Of a stretch of 45,205 nt of DNA, positions 36,024 to 45,205 are shown piece by piece (the first letter of the stretch is position 1; each line of letters starts with the position of its first letter). The DNA is from an uncultured Bacteroides sp. (lineage in GTDB: Bacteria; Bacteroidota; Bacteroidia; Bacteroidales; Bacteroidaceae). A model generated the notes under the pieces. It saw only the letters and a list, made by a program, of their open reading frames with translations. It was not told the origin of the DNA and made no database searches. Where the stretch lies: assembly GCF_947632445.1 (NCBI RefSeq), contig NZ_CANRPM010000018.1, positions 1 to 45,205 of the forward strand, given 5' to 3'. Both the position numbers and the translations under genes were made by a program.

Positions 36024-37121
36024 TCATGACGATGACAATTTTTTGTCCATAATTAAAAATAGATCTTCAGCAGAATCGATAGCAGTCTCTCTTGGTATAT
36101 TTATCATGGCAGCAGAGATAACAGGTAAAGAAGATTCTATTTTCTTGATTAACAACACTATCTGTTCTTCGCAAAAAGGATTGACAATATAACCAGATTT
36201 ATATTTAGAAACCTGTGTAGCTAAAAATGTTTTTTCACTGACGATTATCGGCGTCCTAAAATAAATTGATTCATATAACTTATTCGGCTCTGCATATAAG
36301 ACATTTATCGAAGTTGTATCATAAGTGGACACGACAATGTCTATATTTGAATATATCGTGGGCAAATCTTCAGGGTTTTTAAAAGGTCCATGAAAAAATA
36401 CATTATTCCGACTCTTTAATTGGTCAAATAGTTCCCTATTTTTTTTGCTGTCTGGGATACCATAAAAATGAAATTCATGATAAGGGAAATTTTTAGAAAT
36501 CACATCTGATACGTTAAAGATGGTTTGATATCTTAAAAAGCCAACAAAACCGAAACGAATGCGTGAGACATTAATAGTTTTTTTTTCAACGGTTTTCAGT
36601 TGTGTTATGTTGGGATTCAGTTTATTCGGCATTAATGCTAAATTGTCGGGACGTTTCGATTTATCGGGGAAATGAAAATCTATAAATCCTTCTGATGTAA
36701 AAACAGATACCAACGATTTTTTTATAAGGAAGATATTTATGTATTCTAAAATAGTTCTTATTAATTTACTTTTCAAATTTAAATGTGACATGTCGGATTC
36801 TTCTAAAATATACCACCCTTTCCTATTGAAGATAAATGCAAACATACAGGTTGGCAATCCGAAGTAATACCATAACTCATTCTTTCCTCCATATTTCCGG
36901 AACAAGCGCCACATAGAACAAAAATACATATATATCCGCTGAATATATGGTGTGGTATTAGAAAACGAACCAATATATTCTGTGGGTAATTTATTGACAG
37001 GTCTGATGGATTGTCTTTCAAAACTGAATATTTTTACTTCGTAGCCTCTATTGATAAATTCCTGTATTCGTTTATAACATCTTGGGTCTTGAGCCCCACA
37101 TATAAAATAGATTTTTTTCAT
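36024..37121 (-). CDS. Probable GT4-like glycosyltransferase
   Basis: This 365-residue protein begins KKIYFICGAQDPRCYKRIQEF and has a GT-B-like C-domain: RFGFVGFLRYQTIFNVSDVI, FYGIPDSKKNRELF, NVFFHGPFKNPEDLPTIYSNIDIVVSTYD and EPNKLYESIYFRTPIIVSE. This matches the general GT4 layout with the E-x7-E-like NKLYESIYF segment. It belongs to a very AT-rich block unlike the neighbours to the left. It sits three bases downstream of the deacetylase-like gene, in the same operon. The substrate is unknown. Confidence 0.75.
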   Translation of the reverse strand: MKKIYFICGAQDPRCYKRIQEFINRGYEVKIFSFERQSIRPVNKLPTEYIGSFSNTTPYIQRIYMYFCSMWRLFRKYGGKNELWYYFGLPTCMFAFIFNRKGWYILEESDMSHLNLKSKLIRTILEYINIFLIKKSLVSVFTSEGFIDFHFPDKSKRPDNLALMPNKLNPNITQLKTVEKKTINVSRIRFGFVGFLRYQTIFNVSDVISKNFPYHEFHFYGIPDSKKNRELFDQLKSRNNVFFHGPFKNPEDLPTIYSNIDIVVSTYDTTSINVLYAEPNKLYESIYFRTPIIVSEKTFLATQVSKYKSGYIVNPFCEEQIVLLIKKIESSLPVISAAMINIPRETAIDSAEDLFLIMDKKLSSS

Positions 37122-37124
37122 GAT

Positions 37125-38105
37125 TTACAGAGTATTAAAACAATATTCCTTGCTATTTAACAATTTTTGTAAATAATTTAGTGACGCCGGCGAAAAATTC
37201 TTGGGATGTCCAATGATAACAATATTCGAATATTTATTTTTAATGTGTTTTAGAACATAATCAGTCGATGTGAAACTCTGATAATCGATAGTCGCTGAAA
37301 TGTATGTACAGATAAATAGTTTTTGTAAAATATTTTTTATAAATTCTTTCCATCTATGGGTTGAGAAATCCCCTCCATTGCCCCAATTTTGATTGTTTTT
37401 TATAATGCTATTGTACAATTTATAGAAACAATATTGTAAAAATGATATTTTTGCAGTCGCAATAGGAAACTCTTGGATATCTCCGTCTGTAACGGGGGAA
37501 AGTATGTTGTCGTTAAAAGTATATATGTCCGCACTATTTAACAATGTATAATCATAATATTGTAATTTTGAGACATATTTCATTCCAGGTAATACGGAGG
37601 AATCCTTACATATCCCGTTTGAAAGGAGTATCTCTGGAAATGATTTGTAATCTTGAATCGAATATCCGCCTGCTCGGAAAGCTGTTATAGGTTGTCCTAC
37701 AATACCTTTCAATAGATGCACACAATCAACGAAACGTTTGTCTGCATCAGATTGAGGCATGTCAGATAATTTATAATATGCATAGTCTATTACCCATTTT
37801 TTCCCATCAAAATTCGAATAGAACCATTGTGGGTGTATATGCAATGCTATTTCATGTCCTTTCTGATCCAGCGCTCTAATTTGTTCAACAATTTTATCAT
37901 AATCAGTTTGTAAAATCGCCCATTCGGCTTTTAATTCATACAAACGGAAAAGAAATGCCACATCTACAAAAAAGGTGGCTTTTGCATCATATTTCTCCAA
38001 GATTGCAATAAGATGATTTGTTGGTGCAATAAGACAATTGTTGACATCTCCAGTTCGGTCATTTAAAAAAAGTTCGTAATCCAAGGTTAAATACAATGTA
38101 TTCAT
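37125..38105 (-). CDS. Polysaccharide deacetylase-like (CE4/NodB-fold) protein
   Basis: This 326-residue protein has NodB-like motifs in order: TLDYELF with Asp9 near the N-terminus, KATFFVDVAF, GHEIALHIHPQWF with a paired His motif, a FRAGGYSIQ motif 3 and VIIGHPK near the end. These predict a metal-dependent sugar deacetylase acting on the capsule or its precursors. No signal peptide is present, so cytoplasmic action is likely. It is AT-rich and lies in the operon with the GT4-like gene. Confidence 0.75.
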   Translation of the reverse strand: MNTLYLTLDYELFLNDRTGDVNNCLIAPTNHLIAILEKYDAKATFFVDVAFLFRLYELKAEWAILQTDYDKIVEQIRALDQKGHEIALHIHPQWFYSNFDGKKWVIDYAYYKLSDMPQSDADKRFVDCVHLLKGIVGQPITAFRAGGYSIQDYKSFPEILLSNGICKDSSVLPGMKYVSKLQYYDYTLLNSADIYTFNDNILSPVTDGDIQEFPIATAKISFLQYCFYKLYNSIIKNNQNWGNGGDFSTHRWKEFIKNILQKLFICTYISATIDYQSFTSTDYVLKHIKNKYSNIVIIGHPKNFSPASLNYLQKLLNSKEYCFNTL

Positions 38106-38117
38106 TTTATGAATGTT

Positions 38118-39238
38118 TCAATTTATATTTTCAATAATTCTATTTATTCGGCTTACTCCTGCCTTGAAACTAAAATATTGTTTGTATGTAGTAAGTATTT
38201 CTTCTTTGTATGCCGTGTTGGCTTTCATATATTCTACAATGTTTTTGAGTCCAGACTCGAAAGATTCCGGACTTTCGTAAACTTGAAAATAAGGCTGACC
38301 ATGGAAACAGTCATATCCTCTTGCCGATACTTTATGTACCAATATAGGCAATCCACGTTTTAAACCATCCATTAATCTCAACTTCAATCCGCCTCCAATG
38401 CAAACTGGACATATTACAAAAGAGCCCTGTTCTATTACATCATCCATTGTTTTCTAACCTTTATATTTCCTTTATATCGTGTTTCAAATTGCAGTATTAC
38501 ATTGTCAGGATTTCTGCCAGCAATAATCAAATTCATATGAGGATACAATCTTTGCACTATTGGATAATAATCCTTTTCAAATATTTGTATGCTATGATAT
38601 GTTTGATAGTCATTTAAACTGCCCGTTATAATCGCCGTGGTTAATATACCACTATTTGCTGGACGATACTCCAAGTCCATATAATCGAATACCCCAAGTA
38701 GATGTGCCTTACCGTGGCTTTCCCCATAAGCATTAGTAATTAGTTTTATGTCATCTCGTGTGAGATAGCAATTAGCATCAGCATCTCTATATGCTTTTTT
38801 TTCAATATAGGACACCCAATACGGAATTATGCCATGGAGGGTCTGCCATGTTTTATTGCTCATACAATATTCTACTTCATAATTATGATGTATCATTACT
38901 ATTTTGATATCATAATTATGTATCATATCCATTAAATCTCCACCATACCTGCTGTCATTAATTACGCATATATCATATTCTCGACCATGTTGGCGCAAAA
39001 AGTTTTTGATAAACTTTCTGCCACGATGCATACTGAAATCAAAGAGAAAATCAATAAAATTACGTTTTGGTAAACCAATGGCATTTTTATATATTCCGCA
39101 ACAACATTCTGCCGGCAAGACAAGGTCAACCAATCCAGGCCGGATACGGCATAACGCATTATAATAGCATAAAGAGGCAAGCCCGCCACCAGTTCTTTGA
39201 GAAATATCAAATGATGCCAAATAGAGTATTCGTTTCAT
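38118..39238 (-). pseudogene. Glycosyltransferase split by a frameshift
   Basis: The first frame (39238-38435) encodes 267 residues of a GT-B protein (KRILYLASFDISQRTGGGLASLCYYNALC at the start, then YLTRDDIKLIT and LIIAGRNPDNVI) and ends abruptly after KVRKQWMM. The second frame (38447-38118) continues MDDVIEQGSFVICPVCIGGGLKLRLMDGLKRGLPILVH, the donor-binding C-domain of the same family. One missing base near 38448 restores one protein of about 370 residues. The start overlaps the EpsG-like gene by four bases. It is either a recent inactivation or a sequence error. Confidence 0.8.
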
Positions 39239-40319
39239 AATTCTATTATATTATGATAATTATAAAGCAGCGGATCGGGAAAGACATGACCACAAAGTCT
39301 TATGATACTCATGGTAATAATTATTAAAAAGAATAATATTTTATTTGCTCTTTTATGTATGCATGAAAAAATGAATGCTACGAGGAAAATTTCTACACAA
39401 TCCATATAAGGAGCCATTCTGCCAAATTGCATTGACAGCGGAGCCAAAGAACAATATATAATTGAACCAGCTATAAAGATATTCGTAAATCCTCTCAAAA
39501 CAGGATTTTTAGCATACTCTTTCCTGCAATAAACATATAAAAAAAACAGGATTATTCCTTTCTTTATTAAATGATTTATCATGGCCTTTTCACATGATAT
39601 TGTCTCTCCAAAATCGATTCCAGCGTCTTGTCCGGTAATGTAATGGTCTAATTTATATTGAATATATGATCCGAACAATGATACATTAGAGAAAAATAAG
39701 CGACCATAGACATAGAAAAAAATTGAGCAACATAAGAAAATAATAAGATATCTTGAATATGCAGATTTATTGTGATATATCCAATATAAAGGCAACCCTA
39801 TTATTGAAGAGAAATGGATAGAAGTAGCAAATAAGACACACAATAAAAAAGGGAAAAACTTTCGTTGGGATACATAAATATATGAATACAAAAAAATAGA
39901 TGTCGCTATTACCGTCCTGACATAAGCAATGCCACCACTATTCAATGAGAATAATACCATATACGACAACAAAGGAACAGGAGAAAAATATTTAATGCTT
40001 TGATAGGTTGTAAAAAAATAATGATAGCCATTAAAAACTGAAAAACAATATATGAAGGGCATATTGTTTTAACAGCCCATGTCAGCAGTATCCAGCCATA
40101 ATCCGCTTGAAATTCGCTACGATTAAAATCCAGCGTTTTTGTTTCATTGAAATAATTTAAATAAGAGCTCCAATCTCCTCCGAAATGCCATCGTGTTCCG
40201 GTAAGAATAAAACAAATAAAACAGAATCCCCAAACGAATATCAGTTGCGTTCTCCGATCGCCATTAATTTTGTATACTGTGCATAACATGCACAGTATAA
40301 ACAAGAGACAGAGGAACAT
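39235..40319 (-). pseudogene. Second EpsG-like polymerase gene, frameshifted
   Basis: The first frame (40319-39942) has the EpsG N-terminus (GTRWHFGGDWSSYLNYFNE, YGWILLTWAVK) and the second (to 39235) has the core NSGGIAYVRTVIATSIFLYSYIYVSQRKFFP and IHFSSIIGLPLYW. They join if the seven-base T tract (A7 on the + strand at 40012-40018) has one more T, giving AIIIFFTTYQSIKYF. The restored protein would have about 360 residues and 10 or so membrane segments. It is a second Wzy-type polymerase in the same locus, the other being intact at 28102. Confidence 0.82.
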
Positions 40320-40363
40320 TATTTATTAATAATAGTTAGTTATAAAATTATTTGTAAATATTT

Positions 40364-41574
40364 TCACGTTGCCCTGTAAGCAACTATATCAATGAGTTCT
40401 TTGACAAGTTTAGCATTTATCCTCTTGTTTGGTCTTGCACCAGACAACTTGAAAAATCGGTCAAGCAGATATGAGTTAAAAATCAGAGACTTTAAGGACT
40501 CGACAGAGAATGGCCCATCGTATTATTATTTTTGCCGCATTGATAGCGGTAAATGAAGCATTGAATGCGAAGTCAAGTGTTCTTTCATCCCTTGCCTAGT
40601 AGTGATACAATCCGGTGTATTGTTTTGCATCACGGTAGCAGAATTCGATTTGGAATCTTGTCCTGTAAAATTCAATGACCTCTTTACCGGATATGCTGAC
40701 ATCAGAGGGAAAGTAAAGTTGGTGCCTTCTTTTCCCGTTTTTTCATATGACAGCCTAATGTCCCTCTTCATGGTCTTTGAGTATGCGATAAGCGTATAGA
40801 GTTCTCCATCTTCCGATCCGGTCTCTATTCTTTCCATTTTAGAATAGTCGAGGTTCTCAAAGTCTATTTTCTCTCCATATATTTTAGGCCTCCCTCTTTT
40901 ACCTGTAGGTCTGCCTTTGTATATGTACATGAGATTTGCATCGTCCCTAAGCCTGCTGACAAGATGGAATCTCAATTCAGCAATTTCCTGAACGAAAGTT
41001 GCTTTTGCAAAATATGCATCAGCCACTACGTACTTTGATATGGCCAGTGGCCTGTCCTTCCTCCCTTTAAATACATGCAGATACCAGTCAGTAAGAGTAT
41101 AATTCTTCCCTTGCAGATTTTCTGCATTTGGTGTTTGCTCTGCCTTGAACATGAGACAGTCTTTCATGTCAATGTCTATGATTCCTATCCCAAGTATTTC
41201 AAAACCCCTTTTAGCCGCCCCTGCAACACCGGATCAGAAGTAACCGATATTTGGAGTATGTTTCCCCGATTTGGATATATAGCTCGGATCTATGGCTATT
41301 GCCTTTCTGCCATTCCTGCCAAACAGCTTTTCCATCAGGTTCTGATTATACTGCACCTAGTCAAACTTCTTCGCAAAAGTCTGCCTGTAACACTGCTCGC
41401 TCAGTTCCCGTAGCGCACCAGCTGTGTGAAGTCCATTTTTCTTGGTATGACCATAAATAAAAGCAATGTCTCCATTACTACATATTTCTTACTTTTGTTT
41501 AACTTTGTAGTATATCTATTAAAGGCATCCCTGCAGATATTCATATATTGGTTGAGCGCTCCTGATATTTCCAT
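40364..41574 (-). mobile_element. Decayed IS4-family transposase
   Basis: Starting at ATG 41574 (MEISGALNQYMNICRDAFNRY) the three frames piece together a transposase of about 400 residues: KAIAIDPSYISKSGKH with the first acid, KYVVADAYFAKATF with the second, FYRTRFQIEFCYRDAKQY with the IS4-family Y-2-R-3-E-6-K signature, and LDRFFKLSGARPNKRINAKLV to the stop at 40364. The longest open piece is 40526-41167. There are stops and shifts near 40477, 40596, 40685, 41170 and 41240 and further upstream. Clear terminal inverted repeats were not found by eye, so element borders remain undefined. Confidence 0.82.
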
Positions 41575-41748
41575 GTTTAATTTATGTATGGCAACATAAA
41601 GTTACTGAAAATCAGGCGCTTGATCTATTCTTTTTATGCGAGCCATTATTAATTTAAATCGCTGATTTTAAAGTATTTGATTAATTATTTACCGAAGTAT
41701 TGTTATTAACATCTAATACATAAATCCATCCCGTTCCCACACAAAAAT
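41575..41748. other. Gap between the IS remnant and the pyruvyltransferase gene
   Basis: This 174-base AT-rich gap has no ORF. It probably contains the outer end of the IS element. Confidence 0.35.
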
Positions 41749-42819
41749 TCACTTTAATGCGTCTTGCAAGTAGATCTTAGCCGCCTTCCGCGCAAGGGAC
41801 AGAACGGCATCAACGGCATCATTCATATGCCAATTGTACAATTCTTCCGGCAACTCTTTCACCGAAGATATTAAGCATTTCTCCAAGCTTAACATTCGTA
41901 GTAACGATGTGAATCGATCTTCTCCGCGGTCTTTATTGAGAATCGTGGTAAACGGCTTTCCGAAAATAATAGAAAAGACTGTACCGTGAAACGAGTCCGT
42001 AACCACGTAGGCAGCATCGCGGAACATCGCCAACCACTCTTCCACGGTTAAGGAAGAGTGGTAGGAGGTAAAATATTTTGTAGTCATATGCATCTGTTGC
42101 GCCATACGGTCGATATGCCGCCGTTGCTCTTCGGTAGAGTCGAGAATGTAACAGGCCATGAATTTTTCCGTGCGGCGCGGGACCTCGGCACAAAGCCGTT
42201 CGTAGTCGGAGTGGTCTAACAGGAGCGTCGGGTCGAGCACGTGTTCGGCCTCGACATGGAAATAGTTCCGACATAAATCCACTCCGGAAGCCTCACGAAC
42301 GGATACCTTATCGAATTGTTGCAATAGCGGCGCACAGCGTTGCAACTGCCGCTCGCTGAATTCCAAGGTGCCAACCCCGAAAGAGGCGGCATAGGCGACT
42401 TTCCGTATCTTCTCATGCTGTGCGAAGCGCAGAAACATATCTTCGAGATAGCGGTTGAAACGCGGTCTCCAGACCTGATCGCTACCGACAATCAGACCTT
42501 CGATACGATATTTGCAAAGCAATCTACGAGTATACCTTCTGATCGGGCGAGTGCGAATAATGTATTTATCAACAAACACCTTTATTTGTGGACTTTGTTT
42601 AACACGATAAGAGGAAAACGAACACCGCCTTCCTGGTATGAAATATAATAAGAGCGTTTTACATGTTGATAGCACAACCCGCCATAAAGGTGTCGGATAC
42701 AAAAAATTTAGAGTTATGGGGGTATGACCCAAACTCCTTAAAACTTTTTGCAAGGCATAATTCTGCAAAATCATGCCATAATTGTCATGTATTGGAAGCG
42801 TTACGATTCCGATATGCAT
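41749..42819 (-). CDS. Polysaccharide pyruvyl transferase family protein
   Basis: This 356-residue CsaB-like enzyme would add a ketal-linked pyruvate from PEP to a capsule sugar. The ATG at 42819 (MHIGIVTLPIHDNYGMILQNYALQKVL) is chosen over a GTG at 42828. The family pattern includes GLIVGSDQVWRPRF, KVAYAASFGVG, KVSVREASGVDLC, HVLDPTLLLD and, near the end, VTDSFHGTVFSIIFGKPF, the DSFHG active-site motif. GC content is higher than the adjacent EpsG and glycosyltransferase block. A perfect 11-bp hairpin (42033-42062) occurs in the coding sequence. Confidence 0.92.
   Translation of the reverse strand: MHIGIVTLPIHDNYGMILQNYALQKVLRSLGHTPITLNFLYPTPLWRVVLSTCKTLLLYFIPGRRCSFSSYRVKQSPQIKVFVDKYIIRTRPIRRYTRRLLCKYRIEGLIVGSDQVWRPRFNRYLEDMFLRFAQHEKIRKVAYAASFGVGTLEFSERQLQRCAPLLQQFDKVSVREASGVDLCRNYFHVEAEHVLDPTLLLDHSDYERLCAEVPRRTEKFMACYILDSTEEQRRHIDRMAQQMHMTTKYFTSYHSSLTVEEWLAMFRDAAYVVTDSFHGTVFSIIFGKPFTTILNKDRGEDRFTSLLRMLSLEKCLISSVKELPEELYNWHMNDAVDAVLSLARKAAKIYLQDALK
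42033..42062. repeat. Perfect hairpin inside the pyruvyltransferase gene
   Basis: An 11-bp stem ACCACTCTTCC (42033-42043) pairs with GGAAGAGTGGT (42052-42062) around an eight-base loop, in codons for SSLTVEEW. The frame is intact. Confidence 0.7.
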
Positions 42820-42973
42820 AAATGACACAACGTTAAAATAATCAAAACAATATTAGACGTCTATCTCTGTCAACATTATCGCTATTGTCTATTGTGAAAA
42901 GAATTTTATAATACATTTGATGAATAAATGCCCTTATGCAAGAGAATGGTTAATTCAGAATGTATATTATACT

Positions 42974-43888
42974 CTACTTCAAAAAATCTTCTCTGATAAT
43001 ATCCGATAATTTTGCTGCTCCCAGTTCATTTAAATGCGTTGCATTTTTAAAGTCAGCTTCAGAGAAACGATTATCATACATATAATCATGATATTTTACA
43101 CCATAACATCGACATAATCGTTCGGCGATTGAATGCATTTCCTTAACACCCGTTTGTGTAACACTATCTCTTGCGGTTTTGTAATATGGTATTGTGAACA
43201 GAATCAACTGAACATTTGCATCTTTACACACTTTGCAAATTCGTTCAAAATAACCGGTTATTTCATCCACACATTTTTCGGCATTTTTGTGGGATTTGAG
43301 TCTTTCCCTAACAAGACTGGCCTTATCCCAGTCATTTCGACGTTCTGTCAGCGGGAAACGTTCAAGTCCCAAGGAATCACACATAATCTGATTTCGGCCC
43401 AACAATCTACCCAATAAATTCATCTTCGAAAAGAGTATTTCTGAACAGTATTGTCTTTCATTGTTATAATATATTCCAGCATATTTCGCATACATACATC
43501 TATACGTTGTTTCGAAATCTGACGGGTAATTCCAAATATCCTTATACTGATAACTGAAATACTGCGTATCATAAGAGAGAGGCATAATTACAAAACGTAA
43601 ATTTCTCATCTCCGGGATATATAGTTCGGCCAATTTTGCATCATAATAAATAAAACGGCCGGATATTGCGGCATTGAAAGCGCTATCTCCAAGTCTGCCA
43701 GCATCTATTCCTGTGGAAGCATGGCTATTGCCAATAACCAAACACTTAATGTCGTCTTTATGTCTTTTCAAATAGTTTAATTTATATGTATATTCATTAG
43801 GAACTAATAGAAGTAATAATTCCACACCCCCAAACAGAATAAAAACGAGTATCGAAAAACCAGAAATATAAATTAAAAACTTTTTCAT
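42974..43888 (-). CDS. SGNH-like membrane-anchored acylation partner
   Basis: This 304-residue protein has an N-terminal membrane anchor (FLIYISGFSILVFILFGGVE) and an extracytoplasmic SGNH-like domain: CLVIGNSHASTGIDAG with the nucleophile Ser and the C-terminal NATHLNELGAAKLS block with a candidate His. The layout resembles AlgJ/AlgX/DltD-type partners of MBOAT acyltransferases, which complete acyl transfer to an exported polysaccharide. It begins 6 bases after the MBOAT gene, supporting a two-protein O-acetylation system. Confidence 0.78.
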   Translation of the reverse strand: MKKFLIYISGFSILVFILFGGVELLLLLVPNEYTYKLNYLKRHKDDIKCLVIGNSHASTGIDAGRLGDSAFNAAISGRFIYYDAKLAELYIPEMRNLRFVIMPLSYDTQYFSYQYKDIWNYPSDFETTYRCMYAKYAGIYYNNERQYCSEILFSKMNLLGRLLGRNQIMCDSLGLERFPLTERRNDWDKASLVRERLKSHKNAEKCVDEITGYFERICKVCKDANVQLILFTIPYYKTARDSVTQTGVKEMHSIAERLCRCYGVKYHDYMYDNRFSEADFKNATHLNELGAAKLSDIIREDFLK

Positions 43889-43894
43889 GACGAT

Positions 43895-45133
43895 TTAAAA
43901 TTGAAAGTAAATAAAATCGGATTGGCCTCCTGCCAACAACATCGTCAGACCAAACAGACATAAATATAAGGCCCATCTTATCGTCCGTACCTTAAAAAAA
44001 GCGATTTTTTCCAATTCATCAAGGACATACGGATGCCCCCGCCGAAACCATTCGCATACACAAAGAATAGTGATATACAAAAAGCAACGTTTCCCTATTA
44101 TGGAAACATCAAAAAAAGTCAGCGAAAATATTTTGCTTACATATAAATACGCATCACCAACAGACGGCGATCTAAACAATACCCATCCAAACATTACAAG
44201 AAGGAACGTCAATCCTATTTTCATCACTTCCTTTGCCGAGGATGCGTTTTCCCCTGCAGTTGCCGCGTTTTTGTATTTTGCTCTTTTCCAAATAATCAAG
44301 GGCAAAAATAGCAATGCATGATAGATTCCCCATAATATAAAAGTCCAATTTGCACCGTGCCAAAGACCGTTCACAATAAAAATAATAATCGTATTTCTGA
44401 TCGTCTTCCATTTTGAACATCGGCTTCCCCCCAAAGGAAAATAGATATAATCTCGGAACCAAGACATCAGAGAAATATGCCACCTGTTCCAAAACTCTCT
44501 TACATTGCGAGAGAAATATGGATGATTGAAATTTTGCATTAACTTGATACCAAATAATTTTGCACAACCGATAGCTATATCTGAATAACCGGAGAAATCA
44601 CAATATATCTGAAAGGCGAAGAGGATGGCAACAAGACATAATACAAACCCAGAGAAAGATGAATAATTAGCCCATACTTCATCAACTACCATCGCGCAAT
44701 TGTCAGCTACTACCATCTTCTTAAAAAAGCCCCATAGCATTTGTCTCATACCATCAACAGCATCACCATAAACAAAATAACGTTTTTGTGTCATCTGCGG
44801 TAACAGATTCGTCGCCCGTTCTATAGGTCCTGCAACCAGTTGTGGAAAGAAACTGATATACGCAAAGAAAGCGACAATATCTCGCGTAGCATTGAGATTG
44901 CCCCGATAAACATCAATCGAATAACTCAAGGCTTGAAATGTATAAAACGAAATACCAACAGGTAATACAAGATTAATTATAGGGAAATCAGCATGGAATC
45001 CGAAAGCTTCAAGCAAACTGCAAAAATTCGATATAAAGAAATTGTAGTACTTAAATGTTCCAAGTATCAGAAGATTAAATATGATATTGGCCGCAACCGC
45101 AATTCTCCCCCCCCCCTTTATTTTTACGACTGT
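43895..45133 (-). CDS. MBOAT-family O-acyltransferase (AlgI-like), 5' end out of frame at a G tract
   Basis: This polytopic acyltransferase would move acetyl groups across the membrane for capsule O-acetylation. Visible MBOAT features are PVGISFYTFQALSYSIDVYRG, SFFPQLVAGPIERA, FAFQIYCDFSGYSDIAIG, NPHYFSRNVREFWNRWHISL-like segment and the catalytic His in NGLWHGANWTF. A TTG at 45016 opens the longest annotated frame, but the protein clearly continues upstream (IAVAANIIFNLLILGTFKYYNFF) to a tract of ten Gs at 45107-45116. Beyond it the same frame stops at 45134-45136, whereas another frame (ending LDSRKNK) is open to the window edge. Nine Gs would join them, so the gene is probably switched off here. 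The true N-terminus lies outside the window. Confidence 0.82.
   Translation of the reverse strand, partial: TVVKIKGGGRIAVAANIIFNLLILGTFKYYNFFISNFCSLLEAFGFHADFPIINLVLPVGISFYTFQALSYSIDVYRGNLNATRDIVAFFAYISFFPQLVAGPIERATNLLPQMTQKRYFVYGDAVDGMRQMLWGFFKKMVVADNCAMVVDEVWANYSSFSGFVLCLVAILFAFQIYCDFSGYSDIAIGCAKLFGIKLMQNFNHPYFSRNVREFWNRWHISLMSWFRDYIYFPLGGSRCSKWKTIRNTIIIFIVNGLWHGANWTFILWGIYHALLFLPLIIWKRAKYKNAATAGENASSAKEVMKIGLTFLLVMFGWVLFRSPSVGDAYLYVSKIFSLTFFDVSIIGKRCFLYITILCVCEWFRRGHPYVLDELEKIAFFKVRTIRWALYLCLFGLTMLLAGGQSDFIYFQF
45107..45116 (-). repeat. Ten-G homopolymer in the MBOAT gene
   Basis: Ten Cs on the + strand (ten Gs in the coding strand) mark the point where the open upstream frame and the MBOAT frame fall out of register. 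Nine or twelve Gs would fuse them. Confidence 0.85.
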
Positions 45134-45205
45134 CTAGTCCTGAAATAGCGTTACAACAAAAAGTAACATTATGGAAAAGACAGAAACAAAGTACGTTAAG
45201 CGCAC

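Noticed and set aside
1..45205. tRNA or rRNA genes
   Set aside because: No cloverleaf-like or rRNA-like sequence was recognised on either strand.

Overview
The window reads as a chromosomal segment of a gut Bacteroides (order Bacteroidales). The evidence is a SusC/SusD outer-membrane glycan-uptake pair, TAnnTTTG-type -7 promoter boxes, few Shine-Dalgarno sequences, a BspA-like leucine-rich-repeat protein, a grpE-dnaJ pair, an AddA/AddB pair and a large capsular polysaccharide locus. The species cannot be fixed from the sequence alone.

Region 1 (about 1-11.8 kb, + strand) is a glycan-utilisation locus that looks aimed at O-acetylated, sialylated host glycans. It holds a SusC-type transporter split by a one-base frameshift, its SusD lipoprotein, a GH20 beta-hexosaminidase, an SGNH esterase, and a fusion protein joining an SGNH esterase, a sialate O-acetylesterase and a kelch-type N-acetylneuraminate epimerase/mutarotase. 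No sialidase, sialic acid lyase or dedicated regulator lies inside the window.

Region 2 (about 12-24.8 kb) is mostly housekeeping. It has grpE-dnaJ (-), a leucine-rich-repeat protein (-), a CPBP membrane protease-like protein (+), then a compact + strand operon of a GNAT-like protein, an IbrA-like PAPS-reductase/DUF3440 protein and an IbrB-like ParB protein. These last three converge on an addB-addA-type helicase-nuclease pair (-).

Region 3 (about 24.9-45.2 kb, all - strand, read right to left) is a capsule/exopolysaccharide locus. In transcription order it holds: an MBOAT O-acyltransferase with an SGNH partner; a pyruvyltransferase; a decayed IS4-family element; a broken EpsG-like polymerase; a broken glycosyltransferase; a CE4-like deacetylase; a glycosyltransferase; a heparinase-like protein; a WbuB-like glycosyltransferase; a UDP-GlcNAc 2-epimerase; a hexapeptide acetyltransferase; a GT32; a GT4; an intact EpsG; a GT2; and, behind a strong terminator, UDP-glucose dehydrogenase with its own promoter.

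The locus is a mosaic. A 3' remnant of wecB and a 5' remnant of ugd sit beside the intact copies, AT-rich and GC-rich blocks alternate, and several genes are broken. Poly-G tracts lie in both the hexapeptide acetyltransferase (9 G, in frame) and the MBOAT gene (10 G, apparently out of frame). This suggests phase-variable capsule acylation. Between the capsule genes and ugd lies a gene-free stretch of nearly 1 kb with an exact 23-base tandem repeat and two copies of a structured repeat.
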